Source: Nostoc sp. 106C
GTDB lineage: Bacteria > Cyanobacteriota > Cyanobacteriia > Cyanobacteriales > Nostocaceae
Length of the DNA stretch: 64,000 nt
Assembly: GCF_002154725.1 (NCBI RefSeq)
Contig: NZ_MTAW01000235.1
Span: 62,001 to 126,000, forward strand
Direction of reading: 5' to 3'
This document shows positions 25,910 to 34,697 of this stretch, piece by piece. Under the pieces are notes generated by a model. It was not told the origin of the DNA and did not search any database. It saw only the letters and a list, made by a program, of their open reading frames with translations. Position 1 is the stretch's first letter. Every line of letters begins with the position of its first letter. The position numbers were made by a program, and so were the translations under genes.

Positions 25910-28611
25910 TAAAGCAGTTTATTGACGATCCCAGATGCAACGCCATTTTGAGAATCTACGATTGCCGTAGTCGGATTTTGTTGATGTGTTTCTTCTTTGA
26001 CTACGCCACGTGCCCTAATTAACCGAATAGCGCGGCTGACACTTTCTGGCAAAATCACGACCAGACTGTTATCTGGAGCCATATCTAAAGCTTTATTGAT
26101 GGCTTGGGTTTCATCTAAAATGGCTTCAAAACGGCAATTTGGTTTTACTTGGGTAATGCCTTTAGTAATCAATTCTGAGGCTGAACCCCTAGGACGTCCC
26201 CTAGTGTCATCATCTTCTTTAATGATGATGTAATCAAAAATATCTGCTGCTAGTTTGCCCAAAGTGACAAAATCTTCGTCGCGGCGATCGCCAGGTCCCC
26301 CAACTACACCAATGCGCTGTCCCGTATTCCAGTTGCGGACAAAAGCACCTAAAGCTTCGTAACTAGCCGGGTTGTGAGCATAATCTACCAAAGCGTTGTA
26401 GTTGCCTAAATTAAACAAATTCATTCTTCCTGGGGTTTGACTTACAGAAGCCCGGAAGGTTTTCAAGCCAGCGCGAATCTGCTCAATTGTGACGTTTTGT
26501 ACAAAAGCCGCTAAACTCGCTGCTAAAGCGTTAGCAATCATAAACGGGGCACGTCCGCCCATTGTCAAGGGAATAGTTTCTGCCCTTTCAATGCGGTGTG
26601 TCCAATCACCTTTAACAATTGATAGATAGCCATTTTCATAAACTGCCGCTACTCCGCCCTTTTGAATATGCTTGCGCACCAGTTCCGAGTCGGGGTTCAT
26701 TGTGAAGTAAGCAATATTAGCTTTTGTTTTCTCTGCCATCGCTGCAACCCGGTGATCGTCAGCGTTGAGTACGGCATAGCCATCAGGAAATACTGCTTCT
26801 GCTACTACACTCTTGAGGTTAGCTAATTGCTCAATGGTATCTATATCGCCTATACCTAAATGATCGGCAGCAACATTTAACACTACACCAACATTTGCGG
26901 CTTCAAAACCCAGGCCGGAACGGAGAATACCACCACGGGCACTTTCCAATACGGCTACTTCTACAGTGGGATCTTGCAAGATTAAATGAGCACTTTGCGG
27001 CCCTGTATTATCTCCAGCTTCCACTAAGTAATCACCGATATAGGTTCCATCTGTGGTTGTATAACCTACTACTTTTCCTGTTTGCTTGTAGATGTGTGCC
27101 AGCAGTCGGGTGGTAGTGGTTTTACCATTAGTACCCGTGATGCTAAGGATAGGGATGCGGCTGGATTGTTCGTTAGGGAACAGCATATCCATGACTGCGC
27201 CAGCAACATTGCGGGGAATGCCTTGACTGGGCGCAACGTGCATTCTAAAGCCAGGGGCGGCGTTAACTTCGACAATTACGCCATCTACTTCCCTTAAGGG
27301 GCGGCTAATATCGGTGGTAACAATATCCAATCCTGCAATATCCAAACCAATAATCTTGACTACCCGTTGTGCCAGCCAAACGTTTTCTGGGTGGATTTCA
27401 TCAGTACGGTCTAAGGCACTGCCCCCTGTACTTAAGTTAGCCGTGGCTCGCAGATAACAAACTGTACCTTTAGGGAGAATGCTATTTAGGGTGTAGCCTT
27501 GCCTTTCTAATAGCTGGTAGCTAGTACGGTCGAGTTCAATTTTGGTAAGAACATTGTCATGTCCTTCACCACGATTTGGGTCTTGGTTTGTTTCTTCAAT
27601 TAGTTCCGCAATGCTAGATCTGCCATTACCAACTACATGGGCTGGTACGCGTTCAGCTACTGCTACAACTTTGCCATCTACCACCAATACCCGATGATCT
27701 CGTCCAACGTAATAACGTTCAACAATAATTGAGCGCGAGACCTGTCTGGCTGCTTCATAGGCTGCCTCTGCTTCTTCCCAGGTTCTAATATCAATGGTGA
27801 TACCCCGCCCGTGATTACCATCTAACGGCTTGATGACTATGGGATAACCACCAACATATTCAATCGCTTCTTCTAAATCGTCCAAGAAATTGATGACTGT
27901 ACCTTTAGGTACTGGCACGCCAGCTGCGGCGAGAATGCGTTTGGTGGCTTCTTTATCGCAAGCTAGTTCTACTCCCAAAATGCTGGTGTTGTCGGTCATT
28001 GTTGCTTGCATCCGCTTTTGGTTCACGCCATAGCCTAGCTGAATCAAAAAGCGTGCCCCTAGAGCCATCCAGGGAATACCTCGTTTTTCTGCTTCTTTGA
28101 CGATCGCTTCTGTAGATGGCCCCAAAGACGCATCTCGCCAGAAGTCTTTTAAGTCTTGAATATCTTGCTCTAGTTCTGCTTTGGGATAGCGACCGCGATC
28201 GACAATACTTTGGCACAACCGCACTGCTGCTCGTCCAGCGTAGCGTCCCGCTTCCTCATTTAAGTACTCAATTACTACCTGGTAAATGCCAGGTGTAGCT
28301 GTTTCGCGGGTGCGACCAAAGCCTACATGCATACCAGCTAATTCTTGAAGCTCTAGGGCTACATGTTCGACGATATGGCCCATCATTGTGCCTTCTCGAA
28401 CCCGCATTAAAAAACCACCACGACAGCCAGGGGAGCAATAGTGGCCCTCCAGACTTGGCAGCGCCTCTACTAATCCTTCGTAAAAACCAGGGATTTCATT
28501 CGAGGGCGTCTCGGCAAGGTTTTCTAAATCGAGGCGCATGACGATCAACTTGTGGCGTCGAATGCTCCAGTAGTTTGGGCCGCGTAAGGTCTGGATCTTG
28601 AGGATTCTCAT
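25909..28611 (-). CDS. cphA: Cyanophycin synthetase
   Basis: A 900-aa enzyme of about the usual length (~901 aa in Nostoc). The start is set at the ATG of MRILKIQTLRGPNYWSIRR, which is the conserved family N-terminus; a codon ten residues upstream (28641) is open but not conserved. N-terminal domain, then an ATP-grasp domain (residues ~220-470, IVIKPLDGNHGRGI), then a Mur-ligase-like domain with SITGTNGKTTTTRLL (about residue 490). It polymerises Asp and Arg into cyanophycin, the nitrogen reserve granule. Distal gene of cphB-cphA, 171 bp after cphB. Confidence 0.97.
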   Translation of the reverse strand: MRILKIQTLRGPNYWSIRRHKLIVMRLDLENLAETPSNEIPGFYEGLVEALPSLEGHYCSPGCRGGFLMRVREGTMMGHIVEHVALELQELAGMHVGFGRTRETATPGIYQVVIEYLNEEAGRYAGRAAVRLCQSIVDRGRYPKAELEQDIQDLKDFWRDASLGPSTEAIVKEAEKRGIPWMALGARFLIQLGYGVNQKRMQATMTDNTSILGVELACDKEATKRILAAAGVPVPKGTVINFLDDLEEAIEYVGGYPIVIKPLDGNHGRGITIDIRTWEEAEAAYEAARQVSRSIIVERYYVGRDHRVLVVDGKVVAVAERVPAHVVGNGRSSIAELIEETNQDPNRGEGHDNVLTKIELDRTSYQLLERQGYTLNSILPKGTVCYLRATANLSTGGSALDRTDEIHPENVWLAQRVVKIIGLDIAGLDIVTTDISRPLREVDGVIVEVNAAPGFRMHVAPSQGIPRNVAGAVMDMLFPNEQSSRIPILSITGTNGKTTTTRLLAHIYKQTGKVVGYTTTDGTYIGDYLVEAGDNTGPQSAHLILQDPTVEVAVLESARGGILRSGLGFEAANVGVVLNVAADHLGIGDIDTIEQLANLKSVVAEAVFPDGYAVLNADDHRVAAMAEKTKANIAYFTMNPDSELVRKHIQKGGVAAVYENGYLSIVKGDWTHRIERAETIPLTMGGRAPFMIANALAASLAAFVQNVTIEQIRAGLKTFRASVSQTPGRMNLFNLGNYNALVDYAHNPASYEALGAFVRNWNTGQRIGVVGGPGDRRDEDFVTLGKLAADIFDYIIIKEDDDTRGRPRGSASELITKGITQVKPNCRFEAILDETQAINKALDMAPDNSLVVILPESVSRAIRLIRARGVVKEETHQQNPTTAIVDSQNGVASGIVNKLL

Positions 28612-28782
28612 GGGAATAGGTAGATGGAGATTCGGAACCAAAATTCTAGTTTCTTACTGGAATTGACCGCTAAACTGTTTATGATGAACAGTTTTTTCTT
28701 TTTAAATGTTATTTCTCTGATTTTTCTACAGTAAGAAACAAATCAGCGATCAACTCAGTGTAACCTCAGATACTCTATTCCG

Positions 28783-29646
28783 TCAGCTGGAGATCCGGTG
28801 TACAGCAGGCAGTACAGTCCGCTGGTACAGGTGGAAGCGATCGCCATAGCTGAGGATATGCAGACGTAAATTATGTACAGTTAAGGGTTCGTTGGCACCT
28901 ACATGGGGTTCGTTGGTGTGAGTTACCTCCGTGGGATCAACAATTGTGACGCTACCTTTGCCCATGACTTGTAGCCAACCATCGCGCTCGAACACAGCAC
29001 AAGTATCTTCATCAATACCGATACCTAGGCGATCGGGATGAGCGGCGATCGCACTAATTAATCGCCCCATGCGATTACGGTTGTGAAAGTGTTGGTCTAC
29101 AATCACTTCGGGAATAAATCCTAAACCTGTGGCCATATCAACCAAAGAACGGTTTGGTGTCTCCCCACTACCGCCCCCAGCAATCATGTGATGCCCCATT
29201 ACCGCTGCTCCCGCACTGGTGCCCGCTAAGGTCAGTTGTCCTGCCCTAACTCGCTGCCTAACAATTTCCATCACTGGCGTATCTGCCAATACGCCACACA
29301 GACGCAATTGATCTCCCCCTGTCAAGAAAACTCCGCTACAGGCTTCTAGGGATGCTTTAATCTGAGGGGCTTCGCACTGTTCCCTTTCGCGAATATCTAA
29401 AATCTCAACCTTCTCAGCACCCATTTCTTCAAAAATCCGAATATACCGACCACCAATGATGGCAGGTTCGCGAGAGGCAGATGGAATAATTGTAATATAG
29501 GCTTTGCTAGCACCAGCACGACCAAAAAAAGTTCTGAGGATATCGCGTCCATGAACTTTATCTTCTGCGCCTCCGATAACCAGAACGGCGGTTTTAGTAG
29601 CTTGGGGTGTCCTCATTTCCAGCGATTTAGCTTGTAATTGCGGCAT
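28783..29646 (-). CDS. cphB: Cyanophycinase
   Basis: A 287-aa serine exopeptidase of family S51 that cleaves cyanophycin to beta-Asp-Arg dipeptides. The nucleophile elbow GTSAGAAVMG gives Ser144; FLTGGDQLRL and DQHFHNRNRMGRL are the other family hallmarks. I place the start at ATG 29646, which has AGGAGAA 6 nt upstream; an upstream extension to 29862 is open but made of repeat sequence and not conserved. First gene of the cphB-cphA unit, with CphA acting as synthetase. Expression is likely nitrogen-regulated by family knowledge; no NtcA site was found by eye. Confidence 0.95.
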   Translation of the reverse strand: MPQLQAKSLEMRTPQATKTAVLVIGGAEDKVHGRDILRTFFGRAGASKAYITIIPSASREPAIIGGRYIRIFEEMGAEKVEILDIREREQCEAPQIKASLEACSGVFLTGGDQLRLCGVLADTPVMEIVRQRVRAGQLTLAGTSAGAAVMGHHMIAGGGSGETPNRSLVDMATGLGFIPEVIVDQHFHNRNRMGRLISAIAAHPDRLGIGIDEDTCAVFERDGWLQVMGKGSVTIVDPTEVTHTNEPHVGANEPLTVHNLRLHILSYGDRFHLYQRTVLPAVHRISS

Positions 29647-30370
29647 TGTGTTTCTCCTGTCAACAACTTCAGGAGCCATCGCCTTGGACGGGTTCCCAAG
29701 GCAGTCCGGTGAGGTAGCCCCCGTCTTGGCGGTTCCCGGCGTTAGCGCTAGCGGTAGCGAGGAACGAGCGTCTGGGGGACTACCGAACCCGAAGGGTCTT
29801 GGTGGTTCCCCCTGCATAGGAACTGTCGTCGGCTTATGGCGAATGGCGTGTGAATATAACAAGGTTCAGTAGCCTGATTGTTTTTAGCACTTTGCTTCTT
29901 GGGGAGGACACTTTTTTAAAGTTTGGATTAGCCATTGCCGCTGCTCCAAATTCTTTGCTCGATCCACACGACGCCTCAGTCTTCATATGTCCATTGTCCT
30001 CAAAGCCAGTGCCTTGTTGTTCACCTGTCCACTTTTGCCAATTTGGCAAAATAGTGCTTGGAGGGCTAAGTGGGGACTAGACTGCGCCCTAGAATGGGGC
30101 AAGCAGGTTTTGACAAGCTGTGTTCTGAGGCTGGCTCGATGCATCCTGGAAGTTGTTAACTTAGTTCAGAATATTAATTTAAATGTAGTTGTGACAATAT
30201 TTAAACATAAATCAAGTAATTAGAAAAACTTTTAATCTCACGCGAGATCTAAATTTTCTGGTACTTTTAGTTACTATTGACAAACTTTATCTGTAGTTTT
30301 AGCAGACATTAGCTTCTTGTTTTTCCTAGACATACAAATTTAAGATTAGTGTTCTTGAATACGAATAACT
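29647..30370. other. Divergent intergenic region cphB / trmD
   Basis: About 720 bp. It contains a large GC-rich palindrome (29713-29784) and then unremarkable sequence that becomes AT-rich from 30150. Open frames on both strands in 29850-30223 lack ribosome sites and family resemblance and are not called. Confidence 0.5.
29713..29784. repeat. Long imperfect palindrome upstream of cphB
   Basis: GGTAG-CCCCC at the left pairs with GGGGG-CTACC at the right, and GTTCC with GGAAC further in, around a GC-rich centre containing TTAGCGCTAGCGG. GC content is far above the local average. It lies about 70 bp upstream of the cphB start, either in its leader or promoter region. Confidence 0.55.
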
Positions 30371-31099
30371 GTGCGCTTTGATATAGTTACGCTTTTTCCT
30401 GACTGTTTTACCTCTGTTTTGAGTTCTGGATTGCTGGCTAAAGCCTTAGCCAAACAGATTGCTCAAGTCAATCTGATTAATCCAAGGGACTTTACCACTG
30501 ATAAGCACCGGAAAGTGGATGATGAACCCTACGGCGGCGGTGTGGGAATGCTGATGAAGCCAGAACCCATCTTTGCTGCTGTGGAATCGCTGCCGATTCT
30601 ACCTCAAAGAGAGGTAATTTTGATGAGTCCCCAAGGACAAACCATAAATCAACCGCTTTTGCGCGATTTGGCTACAAATTACAACCAATTAATTGTTATT
30701 TGCGGACATTACGAAGGAGTGGATGAGCGAGTATTGCATTTAGTTACCCGTGAAGTCTCCTTGGGTGATTTTATTCTGACAGGTGGTGAAATACCCGCAA
30801 TGGCTTTGATTAATGGTGTGGTACGACTGCTACCAGGAACTGTAGGGAAGGTAGAGTCACTGATAGCAGAGAGTTTTGAAGAAGGTTTGTTGGATTATCC
30901 TCAATACACTCGTCCGGCAAATTTTCGCGGGTGGAAAGTGCCAGATGTCTTGCTGTCTGGGAATCATGCAGCAATTGCCAGGTGGCGTTACGAACAACAG
31001 ATTAAAAGAACAGGCGATCGCCGCCCCGATTTACTGGAAAAATGGAAGCGGGGGAAGGAGGGAGATGAGGGGGACAAGGAAGACAAGGAGAATAATTAG
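30371..31099 (+). CDS. trmD: tRNA (guanine-N1-)-methyltransferase TrmD
   Basis: A 242-aa SPOUT methyltransferase that makes m1G37 in tRNAs reading CNN codons. The trefoil-knot region is visible (VICGHYEGVDERV, SLGDFILTGGE), as is the HRKVDDEPYGGGVGML motif. GTG start (MRFDIVTLFP). The last ~20 residues (from about KWKRGKEGDEG on) are highly charged and encoded by GA-rich tandem repeat sequence, so the original C-terminus has been extended by a repeat. Followed by ispF after 47 bp of STRR sequence. Confidence 0.95.
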   Translation: MRFDIVTLFPDCFTSVLSSGLLAKALAKQIAQVNLINPRDFTTDKHRKVDDEPYGGGVGMLMKPEPIFAAVESLPILPQREVILMSPQGQTINQPLLRDLATNYNQLIVICGHYEGVDERVLHLVTREVSLGDFILTGGEIPAMALINGVVRLLPGTVGKVESLIAESFEEGLLDYPQYTRPANFRGWKVPDVLLSGNHAAIARWRYEQQIKRTGDRRPDLLEKWKRGKEGDEGDKEDKENN

Positions 31100-31146
31100 T
31101 ATCAATGCCCAGTGCCCTATGTCCAATCACAAGTGACAAATAACAA
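31050..31146 (+). repeat. GA-rich repeat running from trmD 3' end into STRR before ispF
   Basis: Units like GGGGGACAAGG, GAAGACAAGGA within trmD, then CAAGTGACAAATAACAAATGACAAAC with the TGACAAA heptamer. The ispF start codon (31147) is formed by the last of these units, and no Shine-Dalgarno precedes it. Confidence 0.6.
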
Positions 31147-31632
31147 ATGACAAACATACGTATTGGTAACGGCTACGATATTCACCGACTGGTGAGTGAT
31201 CGCGCTTTAATTTTAGGAGGAGTGAATATTCCTCATGAACTGGGTTTGCTGGGGCATAGTGATGCTGATGTACTGACCCATGCGATTATGGATGCCATGC
31301 TAGGGGCACTATCTTTAGGAGATATTGGTCATTATTTTCCTCCCACCGATCCCCAATGGGCGGGAGCAGATAGTTTGGTGCTATTAACTCAAGTACACCA
31401 GCTGATTCGCGATCGCGGTTGGCAAATCGGAAATATTGATTCTGTAGTAGTAGCAGAACGACCAAAATTGAAACCTCATATTGAAACGATGCGCGACAAG
31501 CTAGCGGCTGTTTTAGAACTACAACCGAATCAAATTGGCATCAAGGCTACTACTAACGAAAAATTAGGACCCGTCGGACGAGAAGAAGGCATATGCGCTT
31601 ATGCCGTTGTCTTATTGGTAGCTGCTGATTAA
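31147..31632 (+). CDS. ispF: 2-C-methyl-D-erythritol 2,4-cyclodiphosphate synthase
   Basis: A 161-aa trimeric enzyme of the MEP isoprenoid pathway. [10 protein letters not shown] (metal-binding D and H), [24 protein letters not shown] and the [20 protein letters not shown]-terminal signature are intact. It cyclises CDP-ME 2-phosphate to MEcPP with release of CMP. Isoprenoids here feed carotenoids, phytol and quinones. The ATG falls within a TGACAAA repeat and has no ribosome-binding site, so expression may depend on coupling to trmD. Confidence 0.96.
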   Translation: MTNIRIGNGYDIHRLVSDRALILGGVNIPHELGLLGHSDADVLTHAIMDAMLGALSLGDIGHYFPPTDPQWAGADSLVLLTQVHQLIRDRGWQIGNIDSVVVAERPKLKPHIETMRDKLAAVLELQPNQIGIKATTNEKLGPVGREEGICAYAVVLLVAAD

Positions 31633-31657
31633 ATTTTTTGTGCGCGTATTTTTAATT

Positions 31658-33442
31658 ATGAAATTTATTACTATCTTGGCTACGATTAAACGGTTTTGGT
31701 TACTAATAATTCTCAGCATAGCAACAGTACTAACAGTTGCTGCTTGTAACCCATCTAATTTCAAAACAACAGCTGCTCAAGTCCCACAATTAGTAACTAG
31801 TATTCTCAGTGATCCTAAAACATTTAATTTTCCTCTAAGTTCTGAAGTTCCAAATATTTTTGGTCTAACTTATGAAGGTTTAATTACTGAAAATTATGAA
31901 AATGGCAAAGTTGAACCAGCTTTAGCAGAATCTTGGCAAATTTCTGATGACAAATTAAAGATTGTTTTTACTCTACGTGAGAATCTGAAATGGTCTGATG
32001 GGCAACCACTAACAGTAGACGATGTGGTGTTTACCTACAATGATATTTATCTCAACGAAGCAATCCCCACAGATGCCAGAGATGGTATGAGGATTGGTGA
32101 AAGTCGCAAGCTACCAACTGTCAGAAAAGTTGATAATCGGCGAGTTGAGTTTGCTGTTCCCGAACCCTTTGCTCCATTCCTACGTAGCGCTACAGGATAC
32201 CCGATTTTACCAGCCCACGCATTGCGAGAATCAGTAACCACAAAAGACCAGGAAGGTAAACCCAAGTTTCTTTCAAAGTGGAGCGTGGATACTCCACCAG
32301 ATCAGCTAATCGTTAATGGCCCTTTTAAGCTAGAGCGATACGATACTAGTCAACGTATAGTTTTCCGGCGCAATCCCTACTACTGGCGCAAGGATGCACA
32401 AGGAAAAGCCCAACCTTATATCGAAAGAATCGTTTGGCAAATTGTCGAATCAACAGATACATCTTTACTGCAATTTCGTTCCGGCGGTTTAGATACAGTA
32501 GGCGTATCGCCAGAGTACTTTTCTTTGCTGAAAGTGCAAGAAAAACAAGGTAATTTTAAGATATATAATGGTGGACCTGGCTCCGGTACAACCTTTTTAA
32601 TCTTTAATTTAAATAAGGGTTCACGAGATGGCAAACCACTAATTGATCCCAAAAAATCACGCTGGTTTAATAATGTAGAATTCCGGCAAGCGGTAGCTTA
32701 CGCAATCGATCGGCAAACGATGATTAACAACACGTTTCGCGGCTTAGGGCAACCTCAAGATTCACCTATTTCTGTACAAAGTCCCTATTATTTTTCGCCA
32801 AAAGAAGGACTAAAAGTCTATAATTTTAATCTAGATAAAGCTAGGCAATTGCTAATTAAAGCTGGATTTAAATACAATGAAAAGAATCAGCTAATAGATT
32901 CTGAAGGCAATAATGTTCGCTTCACTTTGCTGACGAATGCTGGTAATAAAATTCGTGAAGCAGTAGGATCGCAAATTAAACGAGATTTGAGCAAGATTGG
33001 TATTCAAGTTGATTTTACTCCACTTGCATGGAATACATATACAGATAAACTTGCTAATACCTTGGACTGGGAAGCATCTTTGTTAGGTTTAACAGGTGGT
33101 TTAGAACCGAATGATGGTGCTAATGTTTGGTCTCCTGAAGGGGGATTACATATGTTTAATCAAAAACCCCAAGCAGGACAAAAACCAATACAGGGTTGGC
33201 AAGTTGCTCCTTGGGAAGCGCAAATTGGTGAACTTTACATCCAAGCAGCAAGAGAGTTAGACGAAGCCAAGCGTAAAGCAATTTATGCTGACACTCAAAA
33301 ACTTGCTCAGGAATACTTACCATTTATTCACTTAGTTAACGCCTATTCGATGTCAGCGGTTCGTAATCGCTTTGAAGGTATTAAATTCTCAGGACTTGGT
33401 GGAGCATTCTGGAATATTCATGAAATCAAAATTACAGATTAG
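31658..33442 (+). CDS. ABC transporter family 5 substrate-binding lipoprotein
   Basis: A 594-aa periplasmic lipoprotein. Start taken at ATG 31658, six residues inside a possible GTG. Signal helix (FWLLIILSIATVLTV) ends in the lipobox V-A-A-C at about residue 30. The mature domain is an SBP_bac_5 fold (YEGLITENYENGKVEPALAE, WSDGQPLTVDDVVFTYND), the class that binds oligopeptides, nickel or similar. No permease or ATPase gene adjoins it, so it must pair with components encoded elsewhere. It is 8-26 bp from ispF but functionally unrelated. Confidence 0.85.
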   Translation: MKFITILATIKRFWLLIILSIATVLTVAACNPSNFKTTAAQVPQLVTSILSDPKTFNFPLSSEVPNIFGLTYEGLITENYENGKVEPALAESWQISDDKLKIVFTLRENLKWSDGQPLTVDDVVFTYNDIYLNEAIPTDARDGMRIGESRKLPTVRKVDNRRVEFAVPEPFAPFLRSATGYPILPAHALRESVTTKDQEGKPKFLSKWSVDTPPDQLIVNGPFKLERYDTSQRIVFRRNPYYWRKDAQGKAQPYIERIVWQIVESTDTSLLQFRSGGLDTVGVSPEYFSLLKVQEKQGNFKIYNGGPGSGTTFLIFNLNKGSRDGKPLIDPKKSRWFNNVEFRQAVAYAIDRQTMINNTFRGLGQPQDSPISVQSPYYFSPKEGLKVYNFNLDKARQLLIKAGFKYNEKNQLIDSEGNNVRFTLLTNAGNKIREAVGSQIKRDLSKIGIQVDFTPLAWNTYTDKLANTLDWEASLLGLTGGLEPNDGANVWSPEGGLHMFNQKPQAGQKPIQGWQVAPWEAQIGELYIQAARELDEAKRKAIYADTQKLAQEYLPFIHLVNAYSMSAVRNRFEGIKFSGLGGAFWNIHEIKITD

Positions 33443-33580
33443 TCATTGGTTATTAGTCATTGGTGTAGTAGCAACTAACTACTGATAAAGTGCAAAGTCT
33501 GAGCGAAGGAAACCTCCACTTAGTACTTTGTAACAGAGGACAAAGAACAAAGGACAAAGGACTAATTACAAATGACTAAT
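33440..33580 (+). repeat. Palindromic repeat and STRR preceding larB
   Basis: After TTGGTTATTAGTCATTGG units comes a hairpin (33493-33530: CAAAGT-CTGAG pairs with CTTAG-TACTTTG) related to the palindrome at 4303-4338, then GGACAAA/GAACAAA heptamers. The larB start (33572) lies inside the final CAAATGACTAATG unit. Confidence 0.55.
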
Positions 33581-34351
33581 GAAAAAGCTTTGCGATCGCT
33601 CTTAGAAGCGGTTGCTCATGGTAACGTTACTCCCGATAAGGCATTAGACTCACTCAAAGACTTAGCCTATGAAAGAGTAGGTGATTTTGCCAAAATTGAC
33701 CACCATCGGGCGGTGAGAACTGGTTTCCCCGAGGTAATTTGGGGTTTAGGTAAAACTCCCGATCAGATTGTCCAAATTATAGAAGTAATGCGTCACCGCA
33801 ATCCAGTAGTGATGGCAACTCGGATTGAACCAGCGGTATATGCTGTATTGCAATCAAGAGTTAGAGGTTTGCAATACTACGAATTGGCACGAATTTGTGC
33901 AATTACTCCTGCTGAAATCGAACCTCAGTTTGACGGTGTGATCAGTATTCTGTCTGCGGGAACGGCTGATTTACCTGTTGCTGAAGAAGCAGCAGTAACA
34001 GCAGAACTTTCTGGTTTTCGGGTTCAGCGCCTTTGGGATGTTGGAGTTGCGGGTATCCACCGCTTGTTAAGTAATCGCCACGTGATCGAGTCAGCCTCAG
34101 TCTTGATTGTCGTAGCGGGGATGGAAGGCGCATTACCCAGCGTTGTTGCAGGTTTAGCGGATTGTCCTGTGGTAGCTGTACCCACAAGCATCGGTTATGG
34201 TGCAAGTTTTGGAGGGTTAGCACCATTATTGACAATGCTGAACTCTTGTGCGCCTGGAGTGGGTGTAGTCAATATTGATAATGGCTTTGGTGCAGCAGTT
34301 TTAGCTGGGCAAATTTTGCGAACAGCTGAGAAATTAAAGAAAATGTATTAA
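33572..34351 (+). CDS. larB: Nickel-pincer cofactor biosynthesis protein LarB
   Basis: A 259-aa protein. The N-terminal third has the LarB-specific LARDLA-like helix (LDSLKDLAYERVGDFAKIDHH), and the C-terminal part (residues ~125-255) is a PurE/AIR-carboxylase-like domain (ISILSAGTADLPVAEEAAVTAE, SYGASFGGLAPLLTMLNSCAPG). LarB carboxylates and hydrolyses nicotinic acid adenine dinucleotide in synthesis of the NPN cofactor of lactate racemase-type enzymes. larC, larE and larA are not nearby. The start codon is embedded in STRR sequence without a clear ribosome-binding site. Confidence 0.9.
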   Translation: MTNEKALRSLLEAVAHGNVTPDKALDSLKDLAYERVGDFAKIDHHRAVRTGFPEVIWGLGKTPDQIVQIIEVMRHRNPVVMATRIEPAVYAVLQSRVRGLQYYELARICAITPAEIEPQFDGVISILSAGTADLPVAEEAAVTAELSGFRVQRLWDVGVAGIHRLLSNRHVIESASVLIVVAGMEGALPSVVAGLADCPVVAVPTSIGYGASFGGLAPLLTMLNSCAPGVGVVNIDNGFGAAVLAGQILRTAEKLKKMY

Positions 34352-34425
34352 ACATCAGTAGAGCGATCGCTGGACATCACCCAGAAGTAAAGGTTATGAC
34401 ATAAAAATCTTTTACGTGACTAAGT

Positions 34426-34629
34426 ATGAACTACTTCAGCGATTTACTATCTGAGTTATTTTGGCATTTGCCTCTAAATTCAGTGTTAGCTCAATACGTT
34501 CACGATGCCAACGTTATGGGGCAGATTCAGCAGGGCTGGCAGCACTTTGTCAAGACAGGTCAAATTTGGGCAATGTTGATTGGTTTAATCATTGGCTATA
34601 TCATTCGGAATCTAAGTAGCTACGGTTAA
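34426..34629 (+). CDS. Small conserved membrane protein
   Basis: A 67-aa protein with a soluble N-terminal half (MNYFSDLLSELFWHLPLN) and one C-terminal membrane helix at about residues 48-62 (IWAMLIGLIIGYIIRNL). I do not recognise a named family, although similar short proteins occur in cyanobacteria. It lies between larB and argH on the same strand with 74 and 68 bp spacings. ATG start, no strong ribosome site. Function unknown. Confidence 0.6.
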   Translation: MNYFSDLLSELFWHLPLNSVLAQYVHDANVMGQIQQGWQHFVKTGQIWAMLIGLIIGYIIRNLSSYG

Positions 34630-34697
34630 GGTAATTTTAGATTTTGGATTTTAGATAAATCCAAAATCTAAAATTGATTGCCCCACTTTTAAAATTT

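Noticed and set aside
29647-29862. N-terminal extension of cyanophycinase
   Set aside because: Encoded by repeat sequence; AGGAGAA-preceded ATG at 29646 fits the family start.
29850-30223. Plus-strand frames upstream of trmD
   Set aside because: No ribosome site or homology pattern; lie in the divergent promoter region.
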